Source: Caulobacterales bacterium (GTDB lineage Bacteria; Pseudomonadota; Alphaproteobacteria; Caulobacterales; Caulobacteraceae). From it: a DNA stretch of 64,000 nucleotides. The DNA lies in contig JAEKKJ010000006.1 of assembly GCA_019510435.1 (NCBI GenBank), positions 310,001 to 374,000 of the forward strand, in the 5' to 3' direction. Under the pieces are notes generated by a model. The model was not told the DNA's origin. It searched no databases and saw only the letters and a list, made by a program, of their open reading frames with translations. The position numbers and the translations under genes were made by a program. Shown here in pieces: positions 42,987 to 52,870 of the stretch. The first letter of the stretch is position 1. Every line of letters starts with the position of its first letter.

Positions 42987-43765
42987 GACGGGTCGAGGTC
43001 TCCCCGGCGGCGCTCGGCTCCATCGCCCTGCATGCGGCGGTGGCGCTGGCGCTGATGATCTCCTGGGGCAGCCGCGACCTGAAGGTGGGGGCCGTGGTGC
43101 CGATCACCATCGTCAGCCGCGCGCCGGCCGCCGACATCAAGCCCGCCGACCAGGGCCCGCAGGTGCAGGAGGCCGCCACCGAGGCGCCGACGCCGCAGGC
43201 GCCGCCCGAGCCGGCCCCGCCGCCGCCGAAGCCCGCTCCCCCGACCCCCACGCCCAAGGCCGAGAAGCCGCCGGAGAAGGCCGCGCCCGCCCCGGCCAAG
43301 CCGCAGACCAAGCCGGCCGAGAAGGGCCTGGACCTCGACGCCCTGGCCGCCAGCCTCACCAAGCCCGCCCGCAACGCGCCGCAGCGGCCCTCGTCCGCCG
43401 CGCAGGGCCCGACCCGCGCCGAGACCGCGCCGGTCGCACGCCAGACCACCGGGACCAGCCTGGCCGCCGGGGCCGCCCTGCAGGGCCTGGCCGAAGAGCT
43501 GCAGAAGCGCTGGAACCCCAATTGCGACGTGGAAGGCGGCCGCGACGTGGTGGTGAAGGTGAACTTCCAGCTGGGCGTGGGGGGTCAGGTGGTGGGCGAC
43601 GTGGCCAGCCAGATCCAGGGCGCCCGCACGCCGGTCGCCCAGGCCGCCGCCGACCGCGCCGTCCGCGCCGTCTATGCCGCCTCCCCGTTCCGGGGGCTGC
43701 CAAAGGACTTCTATGGCGAGAAGATCGCCGTCAATTTCAACGCCCGCGAGGCCTGCGCCCGATGA
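42983..43765 (+). CDS. tolA: TolA-like energy-transducing protein
   Basis: A 260-residue TolA: short cytoplasmic tail, a membrane helix (about 9-28), a long Pro/Ala/Lys region (about 47-125) instead of the Ala/Lys helix of enterobacteria, and a C-terminal TonB/TolA-like domain with Cys at both ends ([19 protein letters not shown] and REACAR). The GTG start overlaps tolR by 4 nt. It spans the periplasm and contacts TolB/Pal. The position in the operon and domain order identify it. Confidence 0.93.
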   Translation: MRRVEVSPAALGSIALHAAVALALMISWGSRDLKVGAVVPITIVSRAPAADIKPADQGPQVQEAATEAPTPQAPPEPAPPPPKPAPPTPTPKAEKPPEKAAPAPAKPQTKPAEKGLDLDALAASLTKPARNAPQRPSSAAQGPTRAETAPVARQTTGTSLAAGAALQGLAEELQKRWNPNCDVEGGRDVVVKVNFQLGVGGQVVGDVASQIQGARTPVAQAAADRAVRAVYAASPFRGLPKDFYGEKIAVNFNAREACAR

Positions 43766-45081
43766 GCCCGATCCAGCGCCAACTCCAGCGACTGAGACAC
43801 CTGGTGTTCGCAGTCCTCTGCGCCCTCGCGCCCCTGGCCGCAGCGACGGCGGCGCACGCCACGGTCGAGGTCAACGTGAACCGCGGCGACGTCCAGCCCC
43901 TGCCCATCGCCGTGCCGGCCTTCGGCGGCGGCCAGGTGGGCGCCGACATCGCCCAGGTGATCTCGGCCAACCTGCAGCGCTCGGGCCTCTTCCGGCCGGT
44001 GGACCCGGCCAGCTTCGTGGAGAAGGACCTCACCGCCGCCGTTCAGCCGCGCTTCGGCGACTGGAAGCAGATCAACGCCCAGGCCCTGGTCAACGGCCAG
44101 GTGACCGTGGAGGGCGGGCGCCTGCGGGTGGACTTCCGCCTGTGGGACGTGTTCGCCGAGCAGCAGCTGCTGGGCCTGCAGTTCACCTCCAGCCCGGAGA
44201 ACTGGCGGCGCGTGGCGCACAAGATCTCCGACGCCGTCTATGAGCGGCTGACCGGCGAGAAGGGCTATTTCGACACCCGCGTGGTGTTCGTCGCCGAGAG
44301 CGGGGCGCGCGGCAAGGTGATCAAGCGCCTGGCGATCATGGACCAGGACGGCGCCAACCCCAGCTACCTGACACCGGGCGACTCCATCGTCATGACGCCG
44401 CGCTTCTCCTCCAACAGCCAGGAGATCACCTACATGGCCCTGCGGCCCGACCGGTCGCAGATCTACCTCCTGAACCTGGAGAGCGGCCGGCGCGAGAGCC
44501 TGGGCGACTTCCCGGGCATGGTGTTCGCGCCCCGCTTCTCGCCCGACGGCGGCAAGGTGGCCTTCTCGGTGGAAAAGGGCGGCAACAGCGACATCTATGT
44601 GCTGAACCTGCAGAGCCGTTCGTCCGTCCGCCTGACCTCGGACCCGGCCATCGACACCTCGCCCTCGTTCTCGCCGGACGGCAGCAAGATCGCCTTCAAC
44701 TCCGACCGCTCGGGCCAGCCCTCGCTCTATGTGATGAACGCCGACGGCTCCAACCCGCACCGCATCGCCTTCGGCGGCGGGCGCTACACCACCCCGGTCT
44801 GGAGCCCCACGGGCGAGTTCATCGCCTTCACCAAACAGACCGGCGGCGAATTCCACATCGGGATCATGCGGCCGGACGGCTCGGACGAGCGGCTCTTGAC
44901 CTCCAGCTACCTGGACGAGGGCCCGACCTGGGCGCCGAACGGACGGGTGCTGATGTTCTCGCGTGAAACGCCCGGCGGTCCTCCCAAGTTATGGAGTGTG
45001 GATGTCACGGGTCGAATCCTTCAGCCAATGCCCTATCCCGGATCGGGATCCGACCCGGCCTGGTCCCCATTGCTCAACTAG
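43762..45081 (+). CDS. tolB: Tol-Pal system beta-propeller protein TolB
   Basis: A 439-residue periplasmic protein: signal peptide (1-33), N-terminal domain ([20 protein letters not shown]) and six-bladed WD40-like propeller with repeated SPDG-type loops ([35 protein letters not shown]). TolB passes force between TolA and Pal. ATG overlaps the tolA stop. A hairpin lies in the spacer to pal. Confidence 0.96.
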   Translation: MSPIQRQLQRLRHLVFAVLCALAPLAAATAAHATVEVNVNRGDVQPLPIAVPAFGGGQVGADIAQVISANLQRSGLFRPVDPASFVEKDLTAAVQPRFGDWKQINAQALVNGQVTVEGGRLRVDFRLWDVFAEQQLLGLQFTSSPENWRRVAHKISDAVYERLTGEKGYFDTRVVFVAESGARGKVIKRLAIMDQDGANPSYLTPGDSIVMTPRFSSNSQEITYMALRPDRSQIYLLNLESGRRESLGDFPGMVFAPRFSPDGGKVAFSVEKGGNSDIYVLNLQSRSSVRLTSDPAIDTSPSFSPDGSKIAFNSDRSGQPSLYVMNADGSNPHRIAFGGGRYTTPVWSPTGEFIAFTKQTGGEFHIGIMRPDGSDERLLTSSYLDEGPTWAPNGRVLMFSRETPGGPPKLWSVDVTGRILQPMPYPGSGSDPAWSPLLN

Positions 45082-45086
45082 ACTTG

Positions 45087-45119
45087 CGGCGTGACGGGGG
45101 GCGATAGTCCCCGACGCCG
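45087..45119 (+). promoter_or_regulatory. Hairpin in the tolB-pal spacer
   Basis: Arms cggcgt (45087-45092) and acgccg (45114-45119), with an inner 5-bp stem cgggg/ccccg (95-99 with 109-113) separated by a GA bulge, around a 9-nt loop. No T tract follows. It may stabilise or attenuate the pal transcript. Confidence 0.45.
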
Positions 45120-45148
45120 GTTTGCAACCGACTTAGAAGGAGACGCAG

Positions 45149-45709
45149 ATGGTACGTAGCTTGAACAGCCGCACGGTGATCCGACTGGCGCTCGTGGGCG
45201 CCGCGGCTGCGTCGCTCGCCGCCTGCGCGTCGAAGCCGAAACCCACCTATCCGGTGCAGGCCCCGCCGACCCAGGCCCCGCACACCGAACTGCCGCCGCC
45301 GACCCAGGGGCCGGTGAACCAGCAGCCCACCGGGCCGCTGCCGGGCTCCAGCCAGGACTTCGTGGTCAATGTGGGCGACCGCGTCTACTTCGACACCGAC
45401 GCCTATGAGGTGCGCGAGGACGCCCGGCCGATCCTGGACGCCCAGTCGGCCTGGCTGCGCCGCTATCCGGCCGTGAACGTGCGGATCGAGGGCAATTGCG
45501 ACGAGCGCGGCACCCGCGAATACAACCTCGCGCTTGGCGCCCGGCGCGCCAATGCGGTGCGCGACTACCTGGTCAGCCACGGGGTCACCGCCGCGCGGAT
45601 CCAGACCATCTCCTACGGCAAGGAGCAGCCGCTCGACAGCGGGAGCGGCGAGGAGTCGTGGCAGAAGAACCGCAACGCCCACACCGCCCTCGTCTCCGGC
45701 GCGCGCTAG
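45149..45709 (+). CDS. pal: Peptidoglycan-associated lipoprotein Pal
   Basis: A 186-residue lipoprotein with lipobox LAAC (Cys26), a Pro/Gln-rich linker and an OmpA-like domain (about 70-186; EGNCDERGTREYNLALGARR and the RIQTISYGKEQP loop). It ties the outer membrane to peptidoglycan. The AAGGAG site at 45136-45141 is strong, eight nt before the ATG. Confidence 0.96.
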   Translation: MVRSLNSRTVIRLALVGAAAASLAACASKPKPTYPVQAPPTQAPHTELPPPTQGPVNQQPTGPLPGSSQDFVVNVGDRVYFDTDAYEVREDARPILDAQSAWLRRYPAVNVRIEGNCDERGTREYNLALGARRANAVRDYLVSHGVTAARIQTISYGKEQPLDSGSGEESWQKNRNAHTALVSGAR

Positions 45710-45715
45710 GCCTCG

Positions 45716-46561
45716 ATGCGCGTTTCCCGCCTACTGTTGACGGGCGTGGCCCTGGCGGTCCTGGCGGCCGCCGGGCCGGCGGTCTCCCAGACCCCGATGG
45801 ACGACCCGCTCGACGCCCGCGACGCCAAGCGGGTGGACCGGATGGAGAAGGTGGTGCGGGAGCTCCGCGCCATCGTCTTCCAGCTGCGCGACACCGGAAA
45901 GCCGGTGACGGTCGAGCCGGCCGATACCGATGCGCGGATCGACGAGCTGAGCGGCAAGCTGAACGACCTCGGCGAGACCCTGCGCAAGGTCAACGGCTCG
46001 CTGGAGACCACCACCCATGACCTGGACCAGGAGCGGCGGGAGAACGCGGCCCTGAAGGCCCAGCTCCAGGCGCTGGGCCAGCGGCTGGACGCGGCGGAAC
46101 AGAAGCTGGCGGCGGGGCCGGCCGCGCCGGCGGCCCTCGCGGACGGACCGGCCCCGGCGGCTGCGGCGGCGGGCGATCCGGCCAAGGACTTCGCCAAGGC
46201 GCGCCAGCTGATGCTGGCCGGCGACTACGACGGCGCCGAACAGGCCTTCTCCGGCTTCGTCCAGGCCTATCCCGACAGCCCCAAGACCCAGGAGGCCAGC
46301 TACTGGTGGGGCAAGACGTTGAGCGTCCGCGCCGACCACGCCGACGCCGCCAAGGCCTATATCGGCGCCATCCGCGGCTGGCCGCAGACGAGCTGGGCGC
46401 CGGACGCGGTGGTGGAGCTGGCCCGCTCGCTGGTGGCGCTGAAGAAGCCCGCCGACGCCTGCCAGACGCTGGCCGAGCTGAACCGGCGCTATCCGAAGGC
46501 CGCCGCCTCGGTGGCGAGCCGCGCCGCGGCGGTACGAACCCAGGCCAAGTGCGCGGCCTAG
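45716..46561 (+). CDS. cpoB: Cell division coordinator CpoB (YbgF)
   Basis: A 281-residue periplasmic protein: signal peptide (1-23), a coiled coil (about 35-125; KRVDRMEKVVRELRAIVFQL) and C-terminal TPR-like repeats (DYDGAEQAFSGFVQAYPDSP and ADAAKAYIGAIRGWP). It coordinates peptidoglycan synthesis and outer-membrane constriction with Tol-Pal. Its last 13 nt overlap the tilS start. Confidence 0.93.
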   Translation: MRVSRLLLTGVALAVLAAAGPAVSQTPMDDPLDARDAKRVDRMEKVVRELRAIVFQLRDTGKPVTVEPADTDARIDELSGKLNDLGETLRKVNGSLETTTHDLDQERRENAALKAQLQALGQRLDAAEQKLAAGPAAPAALADGPAPAAAAAGDPAKDFAKARQLMLAGDYDGAEQAFSGFVQAYPDSPKTQEASYWWGKTLSVRADHADAAKAYIGAIRGWPQTSWAPDAVVELARSLVALKKPADACQTLAELNRRYPKAAASVASRAAAVRTQAKCAA

Positions 46562-47769
46562 AGGCGCGGGTCCACGAAGTCCTCGAGCGCCGCCTGCGGG
46601 CGGACAGCCGGCGGCCCGTCGCGGTGGCGCTTTCGGGCGGCGGGGACTCCCTCGCGCTCCTGCTGATGGCCGACGCCTGGGCCCGGCGCGCCGGGCGGCC
46701 GCTGGTGGTCCTGACGGTGGACCACGGCCTGCAGGCGGCCAGCGCAGGCTGGACAGACGCCTGCGCCGCGACGGCTGCCCGCCTCGGCCGGCCGTTCCAG
46801 GCCCTGGCATGGACGGCGGAGAAGCCTACGACTGGCCTGCCCGCTGCGGCGCGCGCGGCCCGGCACGCCCTGCTCGCCGACGCGGCCCGGGCCGCGGGTG
46901 CGGGCGTCCTGCTCATGGGCCACACGGCCGACGACCGGGCCGAGGCCGGCGCGATGCGCGCCGCCGGCGCCACGACCCCGGATCCCCGCGAATGGGCGCC
47001 CTCGCCGGCCTGGCCGCAGGGCCGGGGTGTCTTCGTGCTGCGCCCGCTGCTGGACGTCGGGCGCACCGAGCTGCGCGCGTGGTTGGCGGCGCGCGGGGAA
47101 GCCTGGATCGACGACCCGGCCAACACCGACCCGCGCTACGCCCGCAGCCGGGTGCGCCGGGACGGGGTCGCGCCCCCGCCGCCCGTTCCCGCGCCGGAGC
47201 CGCTGGCCCTGGCGGTCGAGGTCTCGGAGATGGCCGGCGTCCTCAGCCTCGATCGCGACAGGCTGCTCGTCGCCCCCGAGGACGACGCCCTGCGCCTGAT
47301 CGGGCTGGCCTGCGTCTGCGCCGGCGGCGGCGCGCGACGGCCCGCCGGGCCGCGCCTGGCCCGCCTCGTCGCGGCCCTGCGCGGCGATGACGAGATCGTG
47401 GCCACCCTGGCCGGCGCGCGGATCGAGGCGCGCGGCGGACAGGTCCGCATCTTCCGCGAGGCGGGCGAGGCGCGGCGCGCGGGCCTTGCGCCGGTGGTGG
47501 TGTCGCGGGACCGCATGGTCTGGGACGGCCGCTTCGAGCTCTCCGCGGCCGCAGGCGAGATCCGCGCGCTGGCCGGGCTGGCCCGCCGCCTGCCGCGCGA
47601 CCAGCAGGCCGCCCTGAAAGCGCTGCCGCCGGCCGCCCGGCGCGCCCTCCCCGCCCGGGTCGCCGCGGACGGCGCCGCGGACTGTCCCGCCCTCGCCGGG
47701 ACCGCTCACAGCCTGGTCCTCGACCGCCTGCGCGCGGCGGCGGGCCTCGTGAGCTCCGAACCCGTCTAG
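46549..47769 (+). CDS. tilS: tRNA(Ile)-lysidine synthase TilS
   Basis: A 406-residue protein with the PP-loop ALSGGGDSLALLLMADAWA near residue 26. It attaches lysine to C34 of tRNA-Ile(CAU). The middle region GHTADDRAEAGAMRAAG is divergent from E. coli TilS, as in other Caulobacterales. The GTG start overlaps cpoB by 13 nt. In many relatives ftsH follows; here the next gene is a convergent hydrolase. Confidence 0.93.
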   Translation: MRGLEARVHEVLERRLRADSRRPVAVALSGGGDSLALLLMADAWARRAGRPLVVLTVDHGLQAASAGWTDACAATAARLGRPFQALAWTAEKPTTGLPAAARAARHALLADAARAAGAGVLLMGHTADDRAEAGAMRAAGATTPDPREWAPSPAWPQGRGVFVLRPLLDVGRTELRAWLAARGEAWIDDPANTDPRYARSRVRRDGVAPPPPVPAPEPLALAVEVSEMAGVLSLDRDRLLVAPEDDALRLIGLACVCAGGGARRPAGPRLARLVAALRGDDEIVATLAGARIEARGGQVRIFREAGEARRAGLAPVVVSRDRMVWDGRFELSAAAGEIRALAGLARRLPRDQQAALKALPPAARRALPARVAADGAADCPALAGTAHSLVLDRLRAAAGLVSSEPV

Positions 47770-48635
47770 GCGCTCGCCGTCAGCACGTGGTCGATGCCGC
47801 GGACGATGGCGTCGGCGTAGCGGGGCCCCAGCAGGGTCGCATGGTTGGAGCGGGTGACGTGCTCCACATAGCCGAACCGCGAGCGGGCGGCGGGCGCAGC
47901 CTGGATCTTCTTGACCGGCGTGCGGCCGCGCACCGGCCCGGCGGTCACCACCGCCACCGGCAGGTCGGCCGGCAGCTCCGCCGCCGCCGCCATGCGCGAG
48001 GTGGCCGGCCATTGGACCACCTCGGCCGCCGCGCCCTGGGCGTGGGGGGCCGAGGCGTGGATGCGGCGCTTCTCGGCCCCCGCCCGCCCGGGCAGACCGA
48101 TGAGGTTGCCGCTGACGAACGAGATCGGGATCATGAAACCCAGCCTGGCCCCGGCGCTCACGGCCTGCAGCATTCGGCCGAAGCCGCGCACGCCGCGCTC
48201 GGCGCCCGGCAGGTCCAGCACCTCGGGCACCACCGCGTCCACCAGCACCAGCCCCGCCACCGGCCGCTCGCGCTCCAGCACATAGAGCCGCACCATCAGC
48301 CCGCCCATGGAGTGGCCGACGAGCAGGATCGGCCCGCGCTCGCCCAGGGCCTGCAGCAGCATGTCGAGGTCGTCGTTGATGGCCCGGCCGTCCCGCGGCT
48401 CCGGGCCGGGATCGGAGTGGCCGAGGCCGGCGCGGTCGTAGGCCAGGCTGCGCAGGCCCAGCGAGGCCAGCTTCTCCTGCACGACCGCCCAGTCGGCGGC
48501 GCAGCCGAAGGCGCCGTGCTCGCAGACCACCAGCGGCCGCTCGCTCGCGGCTGGGCCCGCACGGACCACCCGCAGGCGCCGTCCGCCGACGTCCACGCGC
48601 TCGCCCCGGAAGGACGACCCGCTCGCTACGCCCAT
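47766..48635 (-). CDS. Alpha/beta hydrolase
   Basis: A 289-residue alpha/beta-hydrolase: CEHGAFGCAADWAVVQEKL near 38-56, AYDRAGLGHSDPGPEP near 65-80, nucleophile in LVGHSMGGLM near 106-115, and the catalytic His possibly in RSNHATLLGP. The GGAGAG site fits ATG 48635. Stop overlaps the tilS stop in the convergent direction. Substrate unknown. Confidence 0.86.
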   Translation of the reverse strand: MGVASGSSFRGERVDVGGRRLRVVRAGPAASERPLVVCEHGAFGCAADWAVVQEKLASLGLRSLAYDRAGLGHSDPGPEPRDGRAINDDLDMLLQALGERGPILLVGHSMGGLMVRLYVLERERPVAGLVLVDAVVPEVLDLPGAERGVRGFGRMLQAVSAGARLGFMIPISFVSGNLIGLPGRAGAEKRRIHASAPHAQGAAAEVVQWPATSRMAAAAELPADLPVAVVTAGPVRGRTPVKKIQAAPAARSRFGYVEHVTRSNHATLLGPRYADAIVRGIDHVLTASA

Positions 48636-48714
48636 ACGCCCGCTCTCCGCATGCTCGCCACCGATATGGCGTTCCAATGCGGCGCGGTCGAGGCTGTTCC
48701 GTTGCCGGATGTTG

Positions 48715-49656
48715 CTACAGCGAAAGCTGCGCCCTGGGGCGGCCGTCGGGGCCGATGGTGAGGCCCTTCATGCCCTCCATCTTGTCACCCTTGCCGCCCT
48801 GGTGGGCCAGGCCCGCGAGGTTGCGCTCGGCGGCGGCCAGGTCCTGGGCGTCGTTGGACTTGCGGATGACCACCGGCGCGCCGGTGCGGACGGCCATCAG
48901 GGCGCGCTTGCTCTCCGGGATGTTGGACACATAGGCGATGCGCACCCGGCCGGAATAGCGCTTGGCCTTGTCCAGCGGCAGGTCGCCCTTCTCGGCGAAG
49001 GCCTTGCCCAGGAACATGGCGGGGTCCAGCGGCCGCTGCTGGCCGTCGCGGATCTCGAAGTGCAGGTGCGGGCCGGTGGTGGTGCCGGTCATGCCGACCT
49101 TGCCCACGGTCTGGCCCGCCTTGATCGCCACGCCCGGCTTCATGCCCGGGGCGATGCCGCCCAGGTGGGCGTAGAAGGTGGTCAGGCCCTCGGCGTGACG
49201 GACGGCCACATAGCGGCCATAGCCCGAGCCCTCGCCCGCGGCGGCGACGACGCCGTCGGCGGCGGCCACCACGGCGACGCCCGCATCGGCGGAGATGTCG
49301 ACACCCTCGTGCAGGCGGCCGTTTTCTTCCCACGGCAGCTGGCGCAGGCCGAAGGGCGAGACCACCGCGTGGCCAGGCACCGGCTCGACGAAGGAGATCA
49401 GGAAGTCGTCCGCCGGCGGCGGGGTGGCTGCCGGCGCCACGGCCGGTGAGGTGCGGGCGGCGGGTGCGGGGCGCGACACGAAGCGGACCGGCTGCGGCAG
49501 CGAGGCGTGCGCCACGGCGAAGGCCGCCAGCGCCGCCGTGCTCACGATGGCCAGCTCGGCCGCCGCCTTACGGCCACGCGCGCGGGATGCCAGCTTGAGG
49601 GTCGCGACCAGGTCCAAAATCCACCACCGCCGTGCGTGTTGGAGGTCGCCCGCCAC
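48715..49656 (-). CDS. M23 family (LytM) metallopeptidase
   Basis: A protein of about 313 residues. An N-terminal hydrophobic stretch (AELAIVSTAALAAFAVAHA) anchors or exports it. The LytM domain has zinc/catalytic residues in GRLHEGVDISADAG and TGPHLHFEIRDGQQR. The C-terminal tail is Lys/Arg-rich. It should cut peptidoglycan cross-bridges or act as a non-catalytic activator. The GTG at 49656 is the longest start; a TTG at 49617 is an alternative with a better purine context. Confidence 0.88.
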   Translation of the reverse strand: MAGDLQHARRWWILDLVATLKLASRARGRKAAAELAIVSTAALAAFAVAHASLPQPVRFVSRPAPAARTSPAVAPAATPPPADDFLISFVEPVPGHAVVSPFGLRQLPWEENGRLHEGVDISADAGVAVVAAADGVVAAAGEGSGYGRYVAVRHAEGLTTFYAHLGGIAPGMKPGVAIKAGQTVGKVGMTGTTTGPHLHFEIRDGQQRPLDPAMFLGKAFAEKGDLPLDKAKRYSGRVRIAYVSNIPESKRALMAVRTGAPVVIRKSNDAQDLAAAERNLAGLAHQGGKGDKMEGMKGLTIGPDGRPRAQLSL

Positions 49657-49781
49657 ACCTTGCGGACCCCTCGGCTTTCGGCCGCGCCGATCCGGGACCG
49701 GACAGGCGCGCGCCGGGCGTTCTAGGCAAAAACCACGCCGGCGGCAAACCGACGCACCCGCCGGGCGAAATTTTTCGGCGC

Positions 49782-52736
49782 CTAGAACTGGAAGCGGACC
49801 ACCGCGCGGACGTCGTATTCCTGGTAGCTCTTGTCGAACATGGCCCCGCCGTTGACCTCGTAGAGCACCCGCGCCGCGCCCCCTCGGAACCCCGCCCGCA
49901 CGATGGCGCCGCCCTTGGTGACGTCCTCGGGATCGAGGGTGAAGTCCTGGCCGCCCTGGAAGTGGGCGGTGGTGCTGTCCGGGCCACCGGCGATGCGGGC
50001 GCGGTAGCCCGCCGTGAGCTCCGGCGCCCAGTAGGTGTCATCCCCGAAGCGGTAGCCCAGGGCCACCAGCGCCTGGCCGGTCAGCATGTCGCCGGTGCGG
50101 CTGTCCACCGACAGGTCGAAGCCGGCGCCGCCGTTCTTCTCGTCGTAGCTGCCTTCCGACAGGCGCACATAGCTGAGCGAGGCTTCCGGCCGCGCATAGA
50201 GCCCGCCCAGCCGCCACTCATAGGAGGCGCCGGCGTAGGCGTCGGCCATCCAGCCGTTCCAGCTGGACTTGGCCTGCAGGTTCAGGGTCGGCGAGATCAG
50301 CCGGCGGTCGCCCTTGAGGAAGGCATAGCCCAGGCCGCCGCGCACCGCCGCCTGCAGCGGCCCGCCGTCCAGGCGCCAGTAGAGGCCGGCCCCCAGCACG
50401 TTCATGGTCAGGCTCTCGCCCGCGGCGGCGCCCCGATCCTTGACGTCGGCGGTGACGAAGCTGACGTCGGCGCCCAGGGCGTTGGTCTCGCCCTCCAGGT
50501 CCGCGCCCGCCGCGAAACCGAAGCCCTGGCTCTTGTAACCGAGCGCGTTGTCGCGATCGCGTTGCAGGCTGAAGGTGATCTCCTGGGCCCAGGCGCCCGT
50601 GCCGGAGGTCTTGTCGATGGCCATGGGACGCGCCACCGCCGAGGACACCGCCTGCGACAGGGCCGCCGCCGACATCAGCACGCCGCCGGAGTGGTCGGGC
50701 AGCATCTGGTCGTAGAGGCCGTTGAAGCCGGCCTGGGTGGTCTGGGAGAGGAACGCCTGGTCGACCGCCGGGTCCTTGTCGAGCGAGTCGAACACCGCGG
50801 CGAAGGCCTGGGAGCCGGAGCGGTTGAGGCCCAGCTCGGCGGCGGTCTTGGGCCGCAGGTCCACGTAGAGCGCCGCGGCGGTGGGATCCGAACGCAGGGC
50901 CGCCTGGTAGAGGTAGGGGGCGCCGGCCAGGGTGAGGCCGGCCGAGCTGACGCTGAGGCTCTGGGCCTGGATCACCTGGTAGGACTTGGTCCCGCGCGAC
51001 AGGCTGGTGAGGCTGATCGCGATCTGGGCGCCGGAGGCTACGGTCGCCGGGCCAGCCACCTGCAGCCGGGCCGCGGTGCTGGTCGGGTCGATGTTGATGG
51101 CCAGGACGCCCGAGGCGCCCAGGTTGAACGAGGTCAGCGCCAGGGTCCCGGTGTTGGCCAGGGCCAGCTTGCCCTTGCGGATATCCAGCGACAGGCGCCC
51201 GTCGCTGTCCGAGATCGCCGAGGTGACGGTCGCGCCGCCGTCGATCACCAGGCTGTCCGCGCCCGCGCCGAAGTTGACCGCGCCGGTGAGGGTCCCGGTC
51301 AGGATCTCCAGGTGGTCGTCGCCCGAGCCGAAGCGGACCTCGCCGCCGATGCTGGGCGTCTCGGTCCCGGCCACCAGCATCTGGCGCACGGTGGCGCCCG
51401 TGGTGTTGGCGGAGAGGTCGATGGCGACCGCGTGGCCGGTCTGGGTGACGCCGGTGGGCGTGGTCACCGTCGCCTTGATGGTCCCGGAGTTCTGCAGGTA
51501 GGTCAGGCTGCCGGAGAGGTCGACCACCGCGCGGGCGTCGTGGAGTCCGCCGTTCTGCTCGGCGCCCAGGACGCCGGCGTTGTGCAGGGCCGGCACGGAC
51601 GAGCCGGCGTTGATCAGCAGGCCCGTGGCCCGGGCGCCATAGGCCGCCGCGGTGACCGTCGCGCCGGCCACGTTGTAGAGGCCGCCCTGCACCGTGACGC
51701 CGCCGCCGGCCTGGCCGATGCGCAGGGCCGTGGCGGCGATCCCGTCGTTGACGCCGCTGCTGACGACCACGCCTTCGTTGATGATGCCGAAGGCGGGGAG
51801 CCCGCCGCCGACGACGCCGATGGTGGTGGCGGCCGCCGAGCCGATGTCCAGCGCCGGCGCCGAGCCATAGGAGGTCAGCGCCGCGGCCGCGATGGTGGTC
51901 GTGCCCGAGGTGGTGGCGCTGTTGAGCAGGATGCCCTGGCCCACGTTGCCGGTGATCCGCACCGCCGCGCCGCCCTGCTTCAGGTCGTCCGGCAGCAGCA
52001 GCGCGCGGGCGGCGTCCGAGAGGCGGGTCGTGGTCTTGTAGCCGGTGGTGACGATCGAGCCCTGCAGGGTGACCGCGCCAGTGACGTCGCCCAGCTGCAC
52101 GCCCACCGCGCCCTCGCCGGTGGCGGTGTGGGTCCCGCTGATGGCCACGCTGCCCACCACCGAGTCGGCGCGGACGGCGATGGTGCGGTCGCCGGTGATC
52201 GCCACCGAGCCGGAGCTGGTCAGCGAGCCCACGAGGCGGCTTTCGATGGAGATGCCGGCGGAGTCGTTGCCCTCGACCTGGATCGCGCCGCTGTTGAGGA
52301 TGGCGCCGGTGATGTCGCCGGCGCCCGTGGCGCGGATGCCGTAGCGGCCGGAGCCCTGCGCGAACGGGCCGTCCGCCACGCCGTCGCTGTTGGTGTCGGT
52401 GGCGGTGTAGTCCTCGACCACGCCGATGGTGCCGGCGTTGGTCACGGTGGTGGCGACGCCGCCGTTGATCTGGATGCCGGTGGCGTTGCTGACGTTGTTG
52501 AAGTTGATGCCGCCGTTGTTCGTCACGGCGTTGGACGAGTCGACCGTCACGGCTGCGCCGGCGGCGGTGGAGGTGATCGTGCCGGTGGTGTCGATGGTGA
52601 TGCTGTCGGGCTGGCCGGACGCGATGGTCGAGGTCTTCACCGGCGTTGTGGTGGCGGTGGAGATCTTGGTCTCGGCCTGAGCCACACCCGCGAAGAGAAG
52701 CGGCGCGAGGGCCGCCGAGACGAAGAGACGCTTCAT
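49782..52736 (-). CDS. Autotransporter domain protein
   Basis: A 984-residue protein: signal peptide (1-21, MKRLFVSAALAPLLFAGVAQA), a long Gly/Ala/Thr/Val-rich passenger of beta-helix type with many short strand repeats (for example NAGTIGVVED, NSGAIQVEGN, NSGTIKATVT), and a C-terminal beta-barrel of about 270 residues ending in Phe (AVVRFQF). Type Va secretion would place the passenger at the surface. The product is probably an adhesin or biofilm protein. Divergent from an XRE regulator. Confidence 0.92.
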   Translation of the reverse strand: MKRLFVSAALAPLLFAGVAQAETKISTATTTPVKTSTIASGQPDSITIDTTGTITSTAAGAAVTVDSSNAVTNNGGINFNNVSNATGIQINGGVATTVTNAGTIGVVEDYTATDTNSDGVADGPFAQGSGRYGIRATGAGDITGAILNSGAIQVEGNDSAGISIESRLVGSLTSSGSVAITGDRTIAVRADSVVGSVAISGTHTATGEGAVGVQLGDVTGAVTLQGSIVTTGYKTTTRLSDAARALLLPDDLKQGGAAVRITGNVGQGILLNSATTSGTTTIAAAALTSYGSAPALDIGSAAATTIGVVGGGLPAFGIINEGVVVSSGVNDGIAATALRIGQAGGGVTVQGGLYNVAGATVTAAAYGARATGLLINAGSSVPALHNAGVLGAEQNGGLHDARAVVDLSGSLTYLQNSGTIKATVTTPTGVTQTGHAVAIDLSANTTGATVRQMLVAGTETPSIGGEVRFGSGDDHLEILTGTLTGAVNFGAGADSLVIDGGATVTSAISDSDGRLSLDIRKGKLALANTGTLALTSFNLGASGVLAINIDPTSTAARLQVAGPATVASGAQIAISLTSLSRGTKSYQVIQAQSLSVSSAGLTLAGAPYLYQAALRSDPTAAALYVDLRPKTAAELGLNRSGSQAFAAVFDSLDKDPAVDQAFLSQTTQAGFNGLYDQMLPDHSGGVLMSAAALSQAVSSAVARPMAIDKTSGTGAWAQEITFSLQRDRDNALGYKSQGFGFAAGADLEGETNALGADVSFVTADVKDRGAAAGESLTMNVLGAGLYWRLDGGPLQAAVRGGLGYAFLKGDRRLISPTLNLQAKSSWNGWMADAYAGASYEWRLGGLYARPEASLSYVRLSEGSYDEKNGGAGFDLSVDSRTGDMLTGQALVALGYRFGDDTYWAPELTAGYRARIAGGPDSTTAHFQGGQDFTLDPEDVTKGGAIVRAGFRGGAARVLYEVNGGAMFDKSYQEYDVRAVVRFQF

Positions 52737-52779
52737 TGCTTTCCCGGTTCGGTTGGCCGTGTTAGCCGTCACAAGCGGC

Positions 52780-52830
52780 CGCACGTCGCATACTTATTTG
52801 TTGCGTAAAAACTGTATTATGCGCTGAAGG
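52780..52830. promoter_or_regulatory. AT-rich divergent regulatory region (autotransporter / XRE regulator)
   Basis: A stretch of about 40 nt is much richer in A/T than the surrounding sequence. Inverted arms cgcata (52787-52792) and tatgcg (52818-52823) bracket it. It is the natural place for opposing promoters and an operator for the XRE protein; no match to a known consensus was found. Confidence 0.4.
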
Positions 52831-52870
52831 CGGCCCCGGCAAGGGTGTCGTGGCCGCGCTGGAGCTCCGG

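Noticed and set aside
49632..52808. Very long open frame (about 1,058 codons) on the plus strand opposite the autotransporter gene
   Set aside because: It is the antisense shadow of a GC-rich coding sequence; its translation is low-complexity Gly/Ala/Arg/His without domains, while the minus-strand frame has signal peptide, passenger and barrel.
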